Assembly: GCA_002332905.1 (NCBI GenBank)
Contig: DDAM01000049.1
Coordinates: 1-6,371, forward strand
From: Firmicutes bacterium UBA2058
GTDB taxonomy: Bacteria > Bacillota > Clostridia > Tissierellales > Sedimentibacteraceae
Length of the DNA stretch: 6,371 nt
Direction of reading: 5' to 3'
The stretch's first letter is position 1. Every line of letters begins with the position of its first letter. This document shows, piece by piece, positions 6,036 through 6,371 of this stretch. The notes under the pieces were generated by a model. It was not told the DNA's origin, searched no databases, and was given only the letters and a program-made list of their open reading frames with translations. Both the position numbers and the translations under genes were made by a program.

Positions 6036-6065
6036 TAAAAAGCATACCAAAATTCGGATATGCTT
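6036..6065 (-). terminator. Leader terminator T1
   Basis: On the minus strand AAGCATA(T)CC and GGTATGCTT form a 9-pair stem with one bulged base and a 7-base loop, followed by TTTTTATTAT. The stem sequence is nearly the same as that of T2, so the two terminators look like an imperfect tandem duplication about 88 bases apart. Confidence 0.7.
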
Positions 6066-6078
6066 ATAAATTCAAAGC

Positions 6079-6109
6079 AAATTTAAATAATAGATTTCTA
6101 TTTAAATTT
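6079..6109 (-). repeat. AT-rich hairpin just after the small leader reading frame
   Basis: AAATTTAAATA (6079-6089) and TATTTAAATTT (6099-6109) are exact inverted repeats of 11 bases. It has no following U-run, so it is not a terminator; it may act as a pause or spacer element between the small reading frame and T1. Confidence 0.4.
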
Positions 6110-6130
6110 CATATTACTCATCACTATTAT

Positions 6131-6190
6131 TTATTTTACGGTATGGCGAGTAATACAATATCCGAAATATAAAGTTATTATTTTTTTCAT
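6131..6190 (-). CDS. 19-residue leader peptide (upstream ORF of the ATPase)
   Basis: ATG at 6190 to TAA at 6131 encodes MKKIITLYFGYCITRHTVK. The ribosome binding site TAAGGAGG, 8 bases upstream, is as good as any in the window, which argues for real translation. The peptide has no recognised domain and is too short to be a typical enzyme or toxin. It is encoded within the attenuator-like leader: codons 9-11 (TTC GGA TAT) are complementary to the 5' arm of terminator T1, and the CAT ACC codons near the end are complementary to GGTATG in both terminators. The likely role is a regulatory leader peptide whose translation state sets terminator folding. The arrangement recalls the short leader frame and stem-loops proposed to attenuate tet(M). 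A secreted or modified small peptide is a less likely alternative. Confidence 0.6.
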   Translation of the reverse strand: MKKIITLYFGYCITRHTVK

Positions 6191-6235
6191 ATTAATCGCC
6201 TCCTTAAAATTTCATAATAATTTTTTATAATTTAA

Positions 6236-6264
6236 ATACTACCTTAATTTCATATAAATGTCAA
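6236..6264 (-). promoter_or_regulatory. Sigma-A promoter of the leader and ATPase gene
   Basis: On the minus strand a perfect -35 TTGACA (6259-6264) and -10 TAGTAT (6236-6241) are 17 bases apart. The start site would be near 6229, about 38 bases before the leader peptide ATG. This is the best -35 in the window and no comparable promoter lies between T2 and the ATPase gene. Confidence 0.75.
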
Positions 6265-6371
6265 TAATTATTAATTATCTACCAGCGTCAAAGATCAAAT
6301 ATAGTTTAATATATCTCTATTTAATCAAGTTCGCTAATTGCACAAGTTTAAAATAGTTAAAATTTACCAAT
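6265..6371. other. Right-edge intergenic sequence, nothing recognised
   Basis: This very AT-rich stretch upstream of the leader promoter has no reading frame with a ribosome binding site on either strand, no clear terminator, and no repeat beyond short A/T dyads expected by chance. The next gene to the right lies outside the window. Confidence 0.5.

Larger units (their letters stand above)
5891..6230 (-). promoter_or_regulatory. Leader of the ATPase gene: putative transcription attenuator
   Basis: From the likely start site near 6229 the minus-strand leader runs through a 19-codon reading frame (6190-6131), an AT-rich hairpin (6079-6109), terminator T1 (6036-6065), a nested inverted repeat (5980-6022), terminator T2 (5948-5979), and then the ATPase ribosome binding site. 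The 3' arm of T1 (GGTATGCTTT) is exactly complementary over 10 bases to the 5' arm of T2 (AAAGCATACC), so pairing them would destroy both terminators; the adjacent AATATCC/GGATATT pair would extend this stem. In addition TTCGGATAT in the small reading frame is complementary over 9 bases to the 5' arm of T1. This gives mutually exclusive terminator and antiterminator folds that a ribosome on the small frame could choose between. It is inferred from sequence only. Confidence 0.55.

Noticed and set aside
6098..6121. Seven-codon minus-strand frame after the leader peptide
   Set aside because: No ribosome binding site is present and it overlaps the AT-rich hairpin; random short frames are expected here.
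1..6371. tRNA, rRNA, CRISPR array, insertion sequence or attachment site
   Set aside because: I saw no cloverleaf, regularly spaced direct repeats, transposase motifs or terminal inverted repeats with target duplications.

Overview
The window is strongly AT-rich. It has TTG and ATG starts, strong AGGAGG-type ribosome binding sites and sigma-A style promoters, which points to a low-GC Gram-positive bacterium, most likely a Clostridia member. I see no mobile element, tRNA, rRNA or CRISPR array. The genes look like chromosomal accessory and housekeeping-repair functions.

Layout, left to right. (1) An incomplete minus-strand gene runs off the left edge and encodes an XRE-type DNA-binding domain fused to a class I SAM methyltransferase (1-978). 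(2) A minus-strand NUDIX hydrolase of the 8-oxo-dGTP diphosphatase type follows (1128-1598). (3) Upstream of it is a DUF1905 gene broken by a one-base slip in a run of seven A (1660-1928). (4) Next is a minus-strand DUF89 metal-dependent damage-control phosphatase (2016-2876). Its promoter has a perfect GAAC-N4-GTTC LexA/SOS-type box between -35 and -10. (5) A divergent plus-strand gene encodes a stand-alone ADP-dependent NAD(P)H-hydrate dehydratase, NnrD (3129-4010), with a consensus promoter and a strong terminator. (6) A convergent minus-strand gene encodes a large ABC-class ATPase of the COG3044/PF09818 family (4091-5890). (7) A leader of about 340 nt precedes it, with a TTGACA promoter, a 19-codon reading frame with a perfect Shine-Dalgarno, and two minus-strand intrinsic terminators whose arms can re-pair with each other and with the small reading frame.

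How the parts may work together. NUDIX hydrolase, DUF89 phosphatase and NnrD are all enzymes that clean up damaged or unwanted metabolites: oxidised nucleotides, damaged phosphometabolites, and hydrated NAD(P)H. Their proximity suggests a small metabolite-repair neighbourhood, and the LexA-type box would tie part of it to DNA damage. The ATPase belongs to a family whose one well-studied member binds RNA. Its leader looks like a ribosome-controlled transcription attenuator, so the ATPase may be induced when translation stalls. The LexA site and the attenuator are the two most interesting features; both are inferences from sequence pattern and have not been tested.
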